Below are positions 7,955 to 16,241 of a stretch of 64,000 bases of DNA, one piece after another (positions within the stretch are counted from its first letter, which is position 1; every line of letters starts with the position of its first letter). Location of the stretch: the NCBI GenBank assembly GCA_963605415.1, contig CAVCUL010000006.1, positions 1-64,000 on the forward strand, written 5' to 3'. This stretch comes from CAG-217 sp963605415. GTDB lineage: Bacteria > Bacillota > Clostridia > Oscillospirales > Acutalibacteraceae. The notes under the pieces were generated by a model that saw only the letters and a program-made list of their open reading frames with translations, was not told the origin of the DNA and did no database searches. A program made the translations under genes and the position numbers.

Positions 7955-9433
7955 ATGAGAAAAGCAGGTTTTGACAATCAAAAATACTTAGAAATGCAAT
8001 CCGGCCGTATTCGGGAGCGCATTGCCGAATTCGGCGGCAAGCTGTACCTGGAATTCGGCGGCAAGCTGTTTGATGACTACCACGCCAGCCGGGTGCTGCC
8101 GGGCTTTCAGCCGGACAGCAAGCTGCAAATGTTGCTGCAGCTGAAAGACCAGGCGGAAATCGTTATCGTAGTCAGCGCCCAGGATATTGAGAAAGACAAG
8201 GTGCGGGGCGATCTGGGCATTACCTATGATATAGACACCCTACGGCTGATTGAGGCGTTCCGTTCCAAGGGGCTGACCGTCAGCTCCGCGGTGCTTACCA
8301 AGTACGCCCCCTCCCCCAAGCTGGACGCCTTTGAGGCCCGGCTGCAAGCGGCGGGCGTGGCGGTGTACCACCACTATCTGATCGACGGCTACCCGGCCAG
8401 TATCAGCAAGATCGTCAGCGACGCCGGTTACGGCAAAAATGATTATATCGAGACCCGGCGCTCTTTGGTAATCGTCACCGCTCCCGGCCCCGGCAGCGGC
8501 AAGATGGCCACCTGCCTGTCCCAGCTGTACCACGAGAATCGGCGGGGCATTAAGGCCGGGTACGCAAAATTTGAGACCTTCCCCATCTGGAACATTCCGC
8601 TGAACCACCCGGTGAACCTGGCCTACGAGGCCGCCACCGCGGACCTGGGGGATGTAAATATGATCGACCCCTGGCACCTGGAGGCCTACGGTGAGACCAC
8701 CGTCAATTACAACCGGGATGTGGAGATCTTTCCGGTGCTCAAGGCCACTTTTGAGAAAATCTATGGCACCTGCCCCTACCAGTCCCCTACGGATATGGGG
8801 GTCAATATGGCCGGCAACTGCATTGTGGACGACGGCGCCGTTTGCACCGCCGCCAAAGAGGAGATCCTGCGTCGCTACTTTACTGCCTGCTGCAACGCGC
8901 TGCGAGGCAAGGAATGCAGCGACGAGATCTATAAATTAGAACTGCTGCTGGGTCAAGCCGGACTAAGCACCGACGATCGGGCCTGTGCAGCGGCGGCCAC
9001 CCGGGCTGCGACAGACACCGGCGTGCCCTGCGCCGCCATTGAACTGGAAAACGGCGATCTGATCACCGGCAAGACCACCGAGCTGCTGGGCTGTGCCAGC
9101 GCTATGCTGCTCAACGCCTTAAAACACCTGGGCGGTATTCCGGACGAAACCTTGCTGATCTCGCCGCAGGTGATCCGTCCCATCCAGGCGCTGAAGACCC
9201 AACACCTGGGCAGCCGCAATCCCCGGCTGCATACGGACGAGGTGCTCATTGCCCTGTCCATGTGCGCCGTAACGGACCCCAACGCCGCCCTGGCACTGGA
9301 ACAGCTGGGCAAATTGCAGGACTGCGAAGTGCACTGCTCCGTGCTGCTGTCCGCCGTGGATGAAAACACGCTGAAAAAGCTGGGCGTGCACCTGACCTGC
9401 ACTGCAAAAAGCGACAAAAAAGTTGTTTACTGA
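7955..9433 (+). CDS. DUF1846 family protein
   Basis: The 492-residue protein matches DUF1846 along its full length, with the family's N-terminal segment KLYLEFGGKLFDDYHASRV and the internal TAPGPGSGKMATCLSQLYH, a phosphate-binding-like loop. The family is widespread in Bacillota; structures exist but no reaction has been established that I know of. It is cytosolic, with no signal peptide. The gene is followed by pyrG after about 50 bp on the same strand. The leader contains a promoter and an immediate hairpin. Confidence 0.88.
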   Translation: MRKAGFDNQKYLEMQSGRIRERIAEFGGKLYLEFGGKLFDDYHASRVLPGFQPDSKLQMLLQLKDQAEIVIVVSAQDIEKDKVRGDLGITYDIDTLRLIEAFRSKGLTVSSAVLTKYAPSPKLDAFEARLQAAGVAVYHHYLIDGYPASISKIVSDAGYGKNDYIETRRSLVIVTAPGPGSGKMATCLSQLYHENRRGIKAGYAKFETFPIWNIPLNHPVNLAYEAATADLGDVNMIDPWHLEAYGETTVNYNRDVEIFPVLKATFEKIYGTCPYQSPTDMGVNMAGNCIVDDGAVCTAAKEEILRRYFTACCNALRGKECSDEIYKLELLLGQAGLSTDDRACAAAATRAATDTGVPCAAIELENGDLITGKTTELLGCASAMLLNALKHLGGIPDETLLISPQVIRPIQALKTQHLGSRNPRLHTDEVLIALSMCAVTDPNAALALEQLGKLQDCEVHCSVLLSAVDENTLKKLGVHLTCTAKSDKKVVY

Positions 9434-9484
9434 TTGACCCAATATCATTATGATACAGATTACAACACAGAAAGGGTGATTTCA

Positions 9485-11107
9485 TTGGGCAAAACCAAGT
9501 ATATCTTCATTACCGGTGGCGTGGTCAGCGGGCTGGGCAAGGGCATTACTGCCGCTTCCCTGGGCCGACTGCTTAAATCCCGTGGGCTAAAGGTCACCGC
9601 GCAGAAACTGGACCCGTACCTGAATGTGGACCCGGGCACCATGAACCCGGTACAGCACGGCGAGGTATTCGTCACCGATGACGGCGCAGAGACGGACCTG
9701 GATCTGGGGCACTACGAGCGCTTTATTGACGAGTCTCTGAGCCAAAACTCCAACCTGACCTCCGGGCGTGTGTACTGGAAGGTGATTACCGACGAGCGCA
9801 AGGGTGTGTACGGCGGCCAGACCATTCAGATCATTCCTCATGTGACCAATGAAATTAAGCGTTCCATTGCCCGCAACGCAGACACCGGCGCCGATGTGTG
9901 CCTGGTAGAGATCGGCGGCACCGTAGGCGATATTGAGAGCCAGCCCTTTTTAGAGGCCATTCGCCAGTTTGCCGTGGAGGCCGGACGGGAGAACTGCCTG
10001 TTTATCCATGTGACTCTGGTGCCGTACCTGGCAGCCTCCGATGAGCTGAAGAGCAAGCCCACCCAGCACAGTGTAAAGGAAATGCTCTCCATCGGTATCA
10101 ACCCGGACATTATCGTTTGCCGCACAGAGCACCCGCTGACGGAGGAGATCAAGCACAAGATCTCTCTGTTCTGCAATGTGGACCCGGAATGCGTTATTGA
10201 AAATAACAACTGCGACATTCTCTATGCCGTGCCCATGATGCTCCAGGAGCAGCATATGGACGATGTGGTCATCCGCAAGCTGGGGATTGACTGTCCCGCC
10301 GCGCCGGATCTCACGGACTGGCAGGAGATGCTGGATGCCCTGCGCCACCCGGTACAGACGGTAAAGATCGCCCTGGTGGGCAAATATGTGGAGCTGCACG
10401 ACAGCTATATCAGCGTGAACGAGGCGCTGAAGCACGGCGGTATTGCCACCCACAGTGCCGTGGATATTCACTGGATCGACTCAGAGACCCTGGAGGGCGA
10501 CGATGCAGATCTGGACGCCATTTTGGGCGATATGGACGGCATTTTGGTGCCCGGTGGCTTTGGCTCCCGTGGCATTGAGGGCAAGATCAACGCCTGCCGC
10601 TACGCCCGCACCCACGGGGTGCCCTACCTGGGCATCTGCCTGGGTATGCAGATTGCGATTATTGAATTCGCCCGGAATATGCTGGGTATGGCAGACGCCA
10701 ACTCGGCAGAGATTGACCCGTCCACTACCCACCCGGTGATTGATATTCTGCCGGAGCAAAAAGACGTTACGGACATGGGCGGCACCATGCGCCTGGGTCA
10801 GTACCCCTGCACCCTGAACCCGGACTCCAAGGCCTTTGCCCTGTACGGCGCCTCCATGATCTATGAGCGCCACCGCCACCGCTATGAGGTGAACAACGAT
10901 TACCGCCCGGATCTGCTGAAAGGCGGCATGATCTTTGCCGGCACTTCGCCGGATAACCATATTGTAGAGATGGTAGAGATCCCGGATCATCCCTGGTTCG
11001 TGGCCGGCCAGTTCCACCCGGAATTCAAGAGCCGACCCAACCGCCCTCATCCCCTGTTCCGCGGTTTTGTCACCGCCGCCGCAACGCGTATGAACAGCAA
11101 GAAATAA
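9485..11107 (+). CDS. pyrG: CTP synthase
   Basis: The 540-residue enzyme makes CTP from UTP, ATP and glutamine. The N-terminal synthetase domain shows FITGGVVSGLGKG and KLDPYLNVDPGTM. The C-terminal glutaminase domain shows GICLGMQ with the catalytic Cys, and GQFHPEF with the catalytic His. The start is a TTG giving MGKTKYIF, preceded by AAAGGGTGA at 9471-9479; the longer ATG reading adds 17 residues absent from the family. A strong terminator follows immediately. Confidence 0.97.
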   Translation: MGKTKYIFITGGVVSGLGKGITAASLGRLLKSRGLKVTAQKLDPYLNVDPGTMNPVQHGEVFVTDDGAETDLDLGHYERFIDESLSQNSNLTSGRVYWKVITDERKGVYGGQTIQIIPHVTNEIKRSIARNADTGADVCLVEIGGTVGDIESQPFLEAIRQFAVEAGRENCLFIHVTLVPYLAASDELKSKPTQHSVKEMLSIGINPDIIVCRTEHPLTEEIKHKISLFCNVDPECVIENNNCDILYAVPMMLQEQHMDDVVIRKLGIDCPAAPDLTDWQEMLDALRHPVQTVKIALVGKYVELHDSYISVNEALKHGGIATHSAVDIHWIDSETLEGDDADLDAILGDMDGILVPGGFGSRGIEGKINACRYARTHGVPYLGICLGMQIAIIEFARNMLGMADANSAEIDPSTTHPVIDILPEQKDVTDMGGTMRLGQYPCTLNPDSKAFALYGASMIYERHRHRYEVNNDYRPDLLKGGMIFAGTSPDNHIVEMVEIPDHPWFVAGQFHPEFKSRPNRPHPLFRGFVTAAATRMNSKK

Positions 11108-11123
11108 GCGTAATAAATATACC

Positions 11124-11165
11124 AAACACCCCTATGACCCGCAAGAGCCATAGGGGTGTTTTTGC
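11124..11165 (+). terminator. pyrG terminator
   Basis: AAACACCCCTATG (11124-11136) pairs with CATAGGGGTGTTT (11149-11161), followed by T residues. The right arm is duplicated at 13163-13190 without the left arm. Confidence 0.9.
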
Positions 11166-11260
11166 GTATAAGACGCAAGCATGTAGACGATGTAGGGTGC
11201 GATGCCCACATCGCACCGCCATTATGGATTTACCGGTTTGTTTGCCTTCGGCCAATCCCC
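11141..11260. repeat. 120-bp direct repeat, copy A
   Basis: This stretch, running from the loop of the pyrG terminator through a GTGCGATG/CATCGCAC hairpin, is repeated at 13163-13282 with a single difference (11180 C versus 13202 A). The two copies bracket the HTH/coiled-coil cassette. Confidence 0.95.
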
Positions 11261-11411
11261 CTGTATCCCCCTTTGCAAGGGGGACAAAGATGTTGCAACC
11301 TTTTTGCCTCCCTTGTAAAGGGTGAATCCCCACGGTGTAGAGAAACATCTCTGCACAAGACACCCCCAAGCAACGGCTCGGGAGTGTTTACTGTTTTAAC
11401 TTTTTGATTCC
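11261..11411. repeat. Intergenic repeat remnants
   Basis: It contains a CCTCCCTTGTAAAGGG element and a CCCCACGGTGTAGAG hairpin remnant like those at 1-110. No gene is seen. Confidence 0.5.
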
Positions 11412-12416
11412 TTACTTCAGCTTTTTATTGATACTGTGGCGCTGCACGGCACCGACCACTGCGGCAATGTTGGCCTCTTTTCTGGCGCGGTCCGCAATAT
11501 CGTTTTGCTCTTCCATCAGTCTGGCCTGTTCCGCGGCTTGTGCGTTGGCCTCTCGCTGCAACTCATTAGCCTCTTCCTGCTGATACAGTCGCTGCTGCTC
11601 CAGTTTGTACTGCTCCTGCCGATCGTACAGGTCAATGGCTTGCTGGATGGTACAGTTGGAGGTAGAAACGGTATCATAAATGTGCTGCATGGCGTCAATA
11701 CGCCGGTAAGACAGAGGCAGTATTTTGGTCTGCTCATAATGGGCCATCAGCTGCTGCACCGCCGCATCCAGTTCTTGCTGCCCTTTGATCAGCTCTGCAT
11801 TCTTGCGATTGGTCCAAGCGTCCAGTGCCTGCATATACTGGGGCAACGTTTCTTCTTCATATTTTTTCTTTGCCGCCGCATATCGTGCGTCTTCTTCTTG
11901 CTGAGCCCGCGCAGCCTGTTCATCCGCTGCCTTACAAGCCGCCACATATTCCGGCTGTTCCGCTGCCATAGCACTGCGCACATCTTCCTTTTTCTTCCTA
12001 TAATCAAAGCGACTGAAAAAAAAGAAAATCAAAAGCGGAATAATCAGTGCCAAACCGACTAAATAAGCAATTCCATTTACGATATGACTAACCGTCTCAA
12101 GCGGAATGCGATTGGCAATAAAGTTAATGACAGTGAGCACAATCTGAATAACAAACCATACCAAAATCGCCGACGATACATTTTTTACATGATATATTTT
12201 CAGTACCCGGGTCGCTTTCGTGTTATAGTGCCGCAAATAATATCCATAATCCGGCTTTGGTTTCTCCGGATACGCCGGTTGGATCGTTTGGTGCTGCGGG
12301 GGCTCCGGCTTTTGTTTGAATTGCTCCCGCTCCAGCCGGTTCAGTTCGTCCTTTTTATCCCGAATAAATACTTCTAAATTCAGCGCTTTCTTTAAGTCTT
12401 GTACCTGGTCGCTCAT
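11412..12416 (-). CDS. Membrane-anchored coiled-coil protein of unknown function
   Basis: The 334-residue protein starts at MSDQVQDLKK, preceded by AGGAGGAAAG. A charged N-terminal part (1-70, with a Pro-rich KPEPPQ stretch) is followed by two transmembrane segments (roughly SSAILVWFVIQIVLTVINF and VNGIAYLVGLALIIPLLIFF). A C-terminal region of about 180 residues is Ala/Gln/Glu-rich and strongly predicted by eye to be coiled coil. I do not recognise a family. It lies immediately downstream of a small HTH gene, shares its promoter, and is more AT-rich than the flanking housekeeping genes. Confidence 0.75.
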   Translation of the reverse strand: MSDQVQDLKKALNLEVFIRDKKDELNRLEREQFKQKPEPPQHQTIQPAYPEKPKPDYGYYLRHYNTKATRVLKIYHVKNVSSAILVWFVIQIVLTVINFIANRIPLETVSHIVNGIAYLVGLALIIPLLIFFFFSRFDYRKKKEDVRSAMAAEQPEYVAACKAADEQAARAQQEEDARYAAAKKKYEEETLPQYMQALDAWTNRKNAELIKGQQELDAAVQQLMAHYEQTKILPLSYRRIDAMQHIYDTVSTSNCTIQQAIDLYDRQEQYKLEQQRLYQQEEANELQREANAQAAEQARLMEEQNDIADRARKEANIAAVVGAVQRHSINKKLK

Positions 12417-12427
12417 TCTCTTTCCTC

Positions 12428-12655
12428 CTAATTTTCTATTCTTGACTGCCAGTCTTCTATAAAAGTCTCCGGCGGCACCTGCAATGCCAAACAAATGGCT
12501 CGCAATTCATCCGCATATAAAGGGCGACAACCGTGCAGCATTGCATAAAACGCCACCCCGGACATACCGCTTTGCTTAGCAATGGCGTGCAGGTGGATAT
12601 GATTTTTGCGCAGATATAATCGTACTCGTTCATAAACGCACATATCCATCACCAT
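12428..12655 (-). CDS. Small HTH protein (cassette 2)
   Basis: The 75-residue product looks like a Cro/C1-type helix-turn-helix: HAIAKQSGMSGVAFYAMLHG followed by LRAICLALQVPPETF. The start is uncertain: ATG codons at 12655, 12649 and 12643 are in frame and only GGTGATGG near the later ones resembles a ribosome site. The message continues into the coiled-coil gene 11 bp downstream. The promoter spacer holds a 19-bp palindrome, so it is probably controlled by this protein or by the divergent XRE protein. Confidence 0.7.
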   Translation of the reverse strand: MVMDMCVYERVRLYLRKNHIHLHAIAKQSGMSGVAFYAMLHGCRPLYADELRAICLALQVPPETFIEDWQSRIEN

Positions 12656-12682
12656 TCTAAAGAATTTCTGTAGTCAGTATAA

Positions 12683-12711
12683 TTATAATAAAGATTTTCT
12701 TTATTGTCAAC
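12683..12711 (-). promoter_or_regulatory. Consensus promoter with a 19-bp palindrome in its spacer
   Basis: On the minus strand there is TTGACA (12711-12706), a 17-bp spacer and TATAAT (12688-12683). A perfect palindrome, AATAAAGA-TTT-TCTTTATT (12688-12706), fills the spacer. This is the same architecture as at 4075-4103 with a different operator sequence. Confidence 0.8.
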
Positions 12712-12741
12712 ATTTAATTACAATATTTCTTTAAAACGGTG

Positions 12742-12769
12742 TTGAATTTTCAAATTTGTTGTGTATAAT
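12742..12769 (+). promoter_or_regulatory. Promoter of the XRE gene in cassette 2
   Basis: TTGAAT (12742-12747), a 16-bp spacer and TATAAT (12764-12769). TTGAA-TT-TTCAA overlaps the -35. Confidence 0.6.
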
Positions 12770-12788
12770 CAATACAGAGGTGATGGTC

Positions 12789-13097
12789 TTGAAGTATGAA
12801 ATCGGCGCCAGAATTCGCCAGTTCCGTGAGGCACGCGGCCTAACGCAAGTAGAATTGGCCAACCGTTTGCATATCAGCAGCGGTCGCCTATCCAACTGGG
12901 AGCAAGGTGCCTGTCGCCCCAACGCAGATATTTTGGCTAAACTGTGCCGTGCGTTGGAAGTTTCGCCCAGCGAATTGTTAGATTTGCCGACACCGGAACA
13001 AAACTTGACCGAGCACGAGCGCCAAGTCATCACCGCTTACAGAGAAAAACCAAATCTGCAAAACGCAGTAGACATTCTCTTGGGTATAGATAAATAA
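12789..13097 (+). CDS. XRE-family HTH regulator (cassette 2)
   Basis: The 102-residue protein has an XRE domain at residues 4-62 (LTQVELANRLHISSGRLSNWEQG), followed by about 40 residues that may dimerise. The TTG start is chosen because GAGG lies eight bases upstream; the ATG at 12783 would sit inside that ribosome site. It is transcribed divergently from the HTH/coiled-coil pair across a palindrome-bearing promoter, and is probably their repressor. Confidence 0.8.
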   Translation: MKYEIGARIRQFREARGLTQVELANRLHISSGRLSNWEQGACRPNADILAKLCRALEVSPSELLDLPTPEQNLTEHERQVITAYREKPNLQNAVDILLGIDK

Positions 13098-13105
13098 TAA
13101 AATGT

Positions 13106-13136
13106 AAAAGGACGGCCCCGCCGTCCTTTTTGTTTT
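13106..13136 (+). terminator. Terminator of the XRE gene
   Basis: AAAAGGACGG pairs with CCGTCCTTTT around CCCCG, followed by T residues. Confidence 0.9.
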
Positions 13137-13162
13137 ATACGCTCTAAAAATCGCATCTGCTC

Positions 13163-13282
13163 GCAAGAGCCATAGGGGTGTTTTTGCGTATAAGACGCAA
13201 GAATGTAGACGATGTAGGGTGCGATGCCCACATCGCACCGCCATTATGGATTTACCGGTTTGTTTGCCTTCGGCCAATCCCC
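13163..13282. repeat. 120-bp direct repeat, copy B
   Basis: It is identical to 11141-11260 except for one base. It begins in the middle of a terminator loop: it has the right arm CATAGGGGTGTTTTT but no left arm, so it is a displaced piece of the pyrG downstream region. Confidence 0.95.
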
Positions 13283-13409
13283 ACGCCTCCGGCGCAATCC
13301 CTCAGTCACTTCGTGACAGCTCCCTTTGCAAGGGAGCCAAAAAGGTTATGATCTATACGCCTCCCTTGTAAAGGGAGGGGGACCGCCGTAGGCGGTGGAG
13401 GGATTTCGC
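13283..13409. repeat. Palindromic intergenic repeats
   Basis: The stretch holds CAGTCACTTCGTGACAG, TCCCTTTGCAAGGGAG and CCTCCCTTGTAAAGGGAGG hairpins and a CCGCCGTAGGCGG stem. Relatives occur at 4613-4790 and 56780-56990. Confidence 0.65.
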
Positions 13410-13443
13410 AAAAAACAGGGAACGGCGCGTACCGTTCCCTGTT
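13410..13443 (-). terminator. Terminator of the SPFH gene
   Basis: AACAGGGAACGG pairs with CCGTTCCCTGTT; the minus strand then runs into T residues. Confidence 0.85.
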
Positions 13444-13457
13444 CCCATTTTATCGCT

Positions 13458-14378
13458 TTATTTTTCTACGGCAGACACAACGCCCTCTGCCAAACCGGCA
13501 AGGCTCTGAATTTCCGAAGGAATAATGATCTTGGTGGCCTGGCCGTCGGCGGCTTTGGAGAATGCCTCCAGCGCTTTCAGCTTGATCACCGCGTCTCCGG
13601 CGTTGGCGTCGTTGAGCAGGCGAATGGCGTCTGCGGTGGCCTTTTGCACCGCCTCAATCGCCATAGCCTCACCCTCGGCCTCGCGAATTTTCGCCTCTTT
13701 CACAGCCTCGGCGTGGAGAATAGCAGCCTGCTTCTCTGCCTCTGCCTCCAAAATCTTGGACTCCTTGTGCCCCTCGGCTACCAGAATACGGCTCTGCTTC
13801 TCCCCCTCGGCAGTCAAAATGGCCTCACGGCGCTGGCGCTCCGCTTTCATCTGTTTTTCCATGGCGTCCTGAATTTCCCGAGGCGGGATAATGTTTTTCA
13901 GCTCCACCCGGTTCACCTTAATACCCCAGGGATCCGTGGCCTCGTCCAGGATCACACGGATCTTGGTATTGATGGTGTCGCGGGAAGTAAGGGTGCTGTC
14001 CAGCTCCATCTCGCCGATAATGTTACGCAGGGTGGTGGCAGACAGGTTCTCAATAGCGGAAATGGGGCTTTCCACGCCGTAGGTGTACAGCTTGGGATCC
14101 GTGATCTGGAAGAACACCACCGTGTCGATCTGCATGGTCACATTGTCCTTGGTGATCACCGCCTGGGGCTTAAAGTCCACCACCTGCTCCTTAAGGGAAA
14201 CAGTCTTGGCGATCCGGTCAATGAACGGAATTTTTACATGCAGCCCGGTATCCCAGGTGGCATAGAAAGTGCCCAGCCGCTCCAAAACGAATGCCTTGGA
14301 CTGGGGCACCACACGAATATTCGCCAGCACCAGCGCAAGCAGCGCCAGAATAACCGCGGCTAAAATGATCCATTTCAT
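13458..14378 (-). CDS. SPFH/band 7 (stomatin-like) membrane protein
   Basis: The 306-residue protein has one N-terminal membrane helix (residues 2-19), then an SPFH domain with VPQSKAFVLERLGTF and the segment GEMELDSTLTSRDTIN. A long Ala/Glu/Lys coiled coil (EAEAEKQAAILHAEA) follows, with a C-terminal segment rich in small residues. This is the QmcA/stomatin pattern; these proteins oligomerise in membrane microdomains and often pair with NfeD proteins, as here. The two form an operon, with NfeD first. Confidence 0.92.
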   Translation of the reverse strand: MKWIILAAVILALLALVLANIRVVPQSKAFVLERLGTFYATWDTGLHVKIPFIDRIAKTVSLKEQVVDFKPQAVITKDNVTMQIDTVVFFQITDPKLYTYGVESPISAIENLSATTLRNIIGEMELDSTLTSRDTINTKIRVILDEATDPWGIKVNRVELKNIIPPREIQDAMEKQMKAERQRREAILTAEGEKQSRILVAEGHKESKILEAEAEKQAAILHAEAVKEAKIREAEGEAMAIEAVQKATADAIRLLNDANAGDAVIKLKALEAFSKAADGQATKIIIPSEIQSLAGLAEGVVSAVEK

Positions 14379-14428
14379 AGCAAATCTCCTTTTCTTTCAT
14401 TGATTGTAAATAAAAATGGATAACAAAA

Positions 14429-14878
14429 TCAGGTTTTATCTGCCGGAGCTGTAGCCGGATGCACCATCAGCTTCACGCCCTCAATACGATCCACCACCAC
14501 CGTGGCACCGGCGGCAATGGGCGCGCCGTCCGTACTGCGGGCGGACCATACACTGCCACACACTTTTACCTGCCCGGTGGCGGCCAAATTATCAATATCT
14601 GCCAGCACCACACCGGTCTGGCTCACGCAGCGGTCCGCGTTGGTGGCCTGAATACGGGGACGCAGATACTTCTTCACCAGGGGTTTAGTAGCCAGCAGCG
14701 CCACCACGGACACCGCCACAAACAGCACCCCTTGGAGCCAAACAGCCCCGCCGCAGGCCGCCGCGATCGCCGCAGCCACTGCACCCAGCACAAACCAAAT
14801 AGACACCAACTGGGCGGTGATCCCCTCCAGCACGCCGAATACCACGGCGGCGATGATCCATATATACAGCATTTGCAT
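14429..14878 (-). CDS. NfeD-family membrane protein
   Basis: The 149-residue protein starts at the Met preceded by GAGGAGGTCA. It has a membrane helix at residues 4-22, two more hydrophobic segments through about residue 75, and a C-terminal OB-fold-like part (GQVKVCGSVWSARS.DG.PI..G..V.V). That is the short NfeD form lacking the protease domain. Partnering with the SPFH protein 50 bp downstream is the known NfeD/stomatin association. Confidence 0.88.
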   Translation of the reverse strand: MQMLYIWIIAAVVFGVLEGITAQLVSIWFVLGAVAAAIAAACGGAVWLQGVLFVAVSVVALLATKPLVKKYLRPRIQATNADRCVSQTGVVLADIDNLAATGQVKVCGSVWSARSTDGAPIAAGATVVVDRIEGVKLMVHPATAPADKT

Positions 14879-15069
14879 GGGCTGTGACCTCCTCTCGGTG
14901 CAAAAAGCGGTAAGCCGCCCCGATTTTCTGCTCTCAGTATAGCATACGCTCATGCCCTTTGCAATACGCATTCAAAATTAAGCGACGGGTGACCAACAAA
15001 GGGTATGCGACAGCAAGACACAACCGCTCAGATAACAGGTAGCTATACTTTGCCGCCTCACTTCCACCC

Positions 15070-15120
15070 TTGATTATTCCGCAAAAGATGGTATAATCGT
15101 GGTGCACAATTTTTGTACAC
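15070..15120 (+). promoter_or_regulatory. Promoter and inverted repeat ahead of azlC
   Basis: TTGATT (15070-15075), a 16-bp spacer and TATAAT (15092-15097) are followed at once by GTGCACAA-TTT-TTGTACAC (15102-15120), an inverted repeat with one mismatch. Its place at the start site suggests a repressor operator. Confidence 0.65.
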
Positions 15121-15132
15121 GGAGAGGGAATT

Positions 15133-15849
15133 ATGGAATATAACAAAAGCGCGACCCTGCGCTTTGCGTTCAAGCAATCGCTGCCGGTGCTGTTCGGCTA
15201 CCTGTTTTTAGGCGCAGCGTTTGGCATTATGCTGTTTAAGGCCGGCTACAACTGGGTGTGGGCGGCGCTGATCTCGCTGCTGGTGTATGCCGGGTCCGGC
15301 CAGTTTCTGCTGGTGTCGCTGATCTCCTCCGGCGCCGGGCTGGCCACCACCGCACTGATGACGCTGTTTATCAACACCCGCCATATGTTCTACGGCCTGT
15401 CTTATATTGAAAAGTTCAAGGCCGGCGGCTGGCGCTATCCTTTTATGATCTTTACTTTAACGGACGAGACCTACTCGGTAAACGCCTCCATTCTGTCTGT
15501 GCCGGATGGGGTGGACGAGCCGCGGGCGCGCTTTCTCATCGGCGAGTTTGACCACCTGTACTGGATCATCGGCTCCGTGCTGGGCTCGCTGCTCAGCGCC
15601 GCCCTGCCTATTGACTTTACCGGCATTGACTTCTCCATGACCGCCCTGTTTGTGGTGATCTTTATTGACCTGATCCGCAACCAAAAGGGCCGCGCCGGGC
15701 TGATCGGCGCCCTGGGGCTGTGCTCCGGTATTCTGTGCCTGCTGATCTTTGGGGCAGACAAGTTCCTGCTCCCCTCCCTGGTGCTCACCGTGGCGGTGCT
15801 GTCCGCCGGGCGCCCCTTCTTTGACCCGGAACGGAGGGCTGCAAAATGA
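15133..15849 (+). CDS. azlC: AzlC-family branched-chain amino acid exporter, large subunit
   Basis: The 238-residue membrane protein carries the AzlC hallmarks: PVLFGYLFLGAAFGIM near the N-terminus, then AGSGQFLLVSL and NTRHMFYGLSY. AzlC with AzlD forms an exporter of branched-chain amino acids or their analogues in the cytoplasmic membrane. The stop overlaps the azlD start (ATGA), so translation is coupled. An inverted repeat just after the promoter suggests dedicated repression, but no regulator gene is adjacent in the unit. Confidence 0.93.
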   Translation: MEYNKSATLRFAFKQSLPVLFGYLFLGAAFGIMLFKAGYNWVWAALISLLVYAGSGQFLLVSLISSGAGLATTALMTLFINTRHMFYGLSYIEKFKAGGWRYPFMIFTLTDETYSVNASILSVPDGVDEPRARFLIGEFDHLYWIIGSVLGSLLSAALPIDFTGIDFSMTALFVVIFIDLIRNQKGRAGLIGALGLCSGILCLLIFGADKFLLPSLVLTVAVLSAGRPFFDPERRAAK

Positions 15850-16175
15850 CCAACACCCATTTGCTGATTATGGTGCTGGTGGCCGCCGCCTGTACCTTTG
15901 CCACCCGCCTGTTTCCCTTTGCCCTGTTTGGGGGCAAAAAGCAGGTGCCCAAGTTCGTCCAGTACCTGGGCAATGTGCTGCCGGTAGCCATTTTGGGCAT
16001 TCTCATCGTCTATTGTCTGAAGGACTTTGAACAGGGCAATGTGAACTACATTGTGCCCCAGTTGATCGCCGTGGCGCTCACCGCCGGGGTGCACCTGTGG
16101 CGCAAAAACACCCTCCTGAGTATCGCCGTGGGCACCATCGGCTATATGCTCCTGATCCACTTTGTGTTTGTGTGA
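15846..16175 (+). CDS. azlD: AzlD-family exporter small subunit
   Basis: The 109-residue protein has about four hydrophobic segments and the AzlD features ATRLFPFALFG and YLGNVLPVAILGILIVYCL. It is the obligate partner of AzlC, sharing the operon through a four-base overlap. A hairpin shared with the converging response regulator gene ends the unit. Confidence 0.92.
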   Translation: MTNTHLLIMVLVAAACTFATRLFPFALFGGKKQVPKFVQYLGNVLPVAILGILIVYCLKDFEQGNVNYIVPQLIAVALTAGVHLWRKNTLLSIAVGTIGYMLLIHFVFV

Positions 16176-16197
16176 CCCAAACAGAAAATACAAGAAT

Positions 16198-16222
16198 GAC
16201 CGCACCGGGAATGGTGCGGTCC
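16198..16222. terminator. Hairpin between convergent azlD and response regulator genes
   Basis: GACCGCACC pairs with GGTGCGGTC around GGGAAT. T-runs are weak on both sides. Confidence 0.6.
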
Positions 16223-16241
16223 GTTTGCTGTCTATATTCAT

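Noticed and set aside
11360..11392. Terminator of the coiled-coil gene
   Set aside because: ACACCCCC/GGGAGTGT can pair only with a wobble on the minus strand and lacks a T-run, so it is not called.
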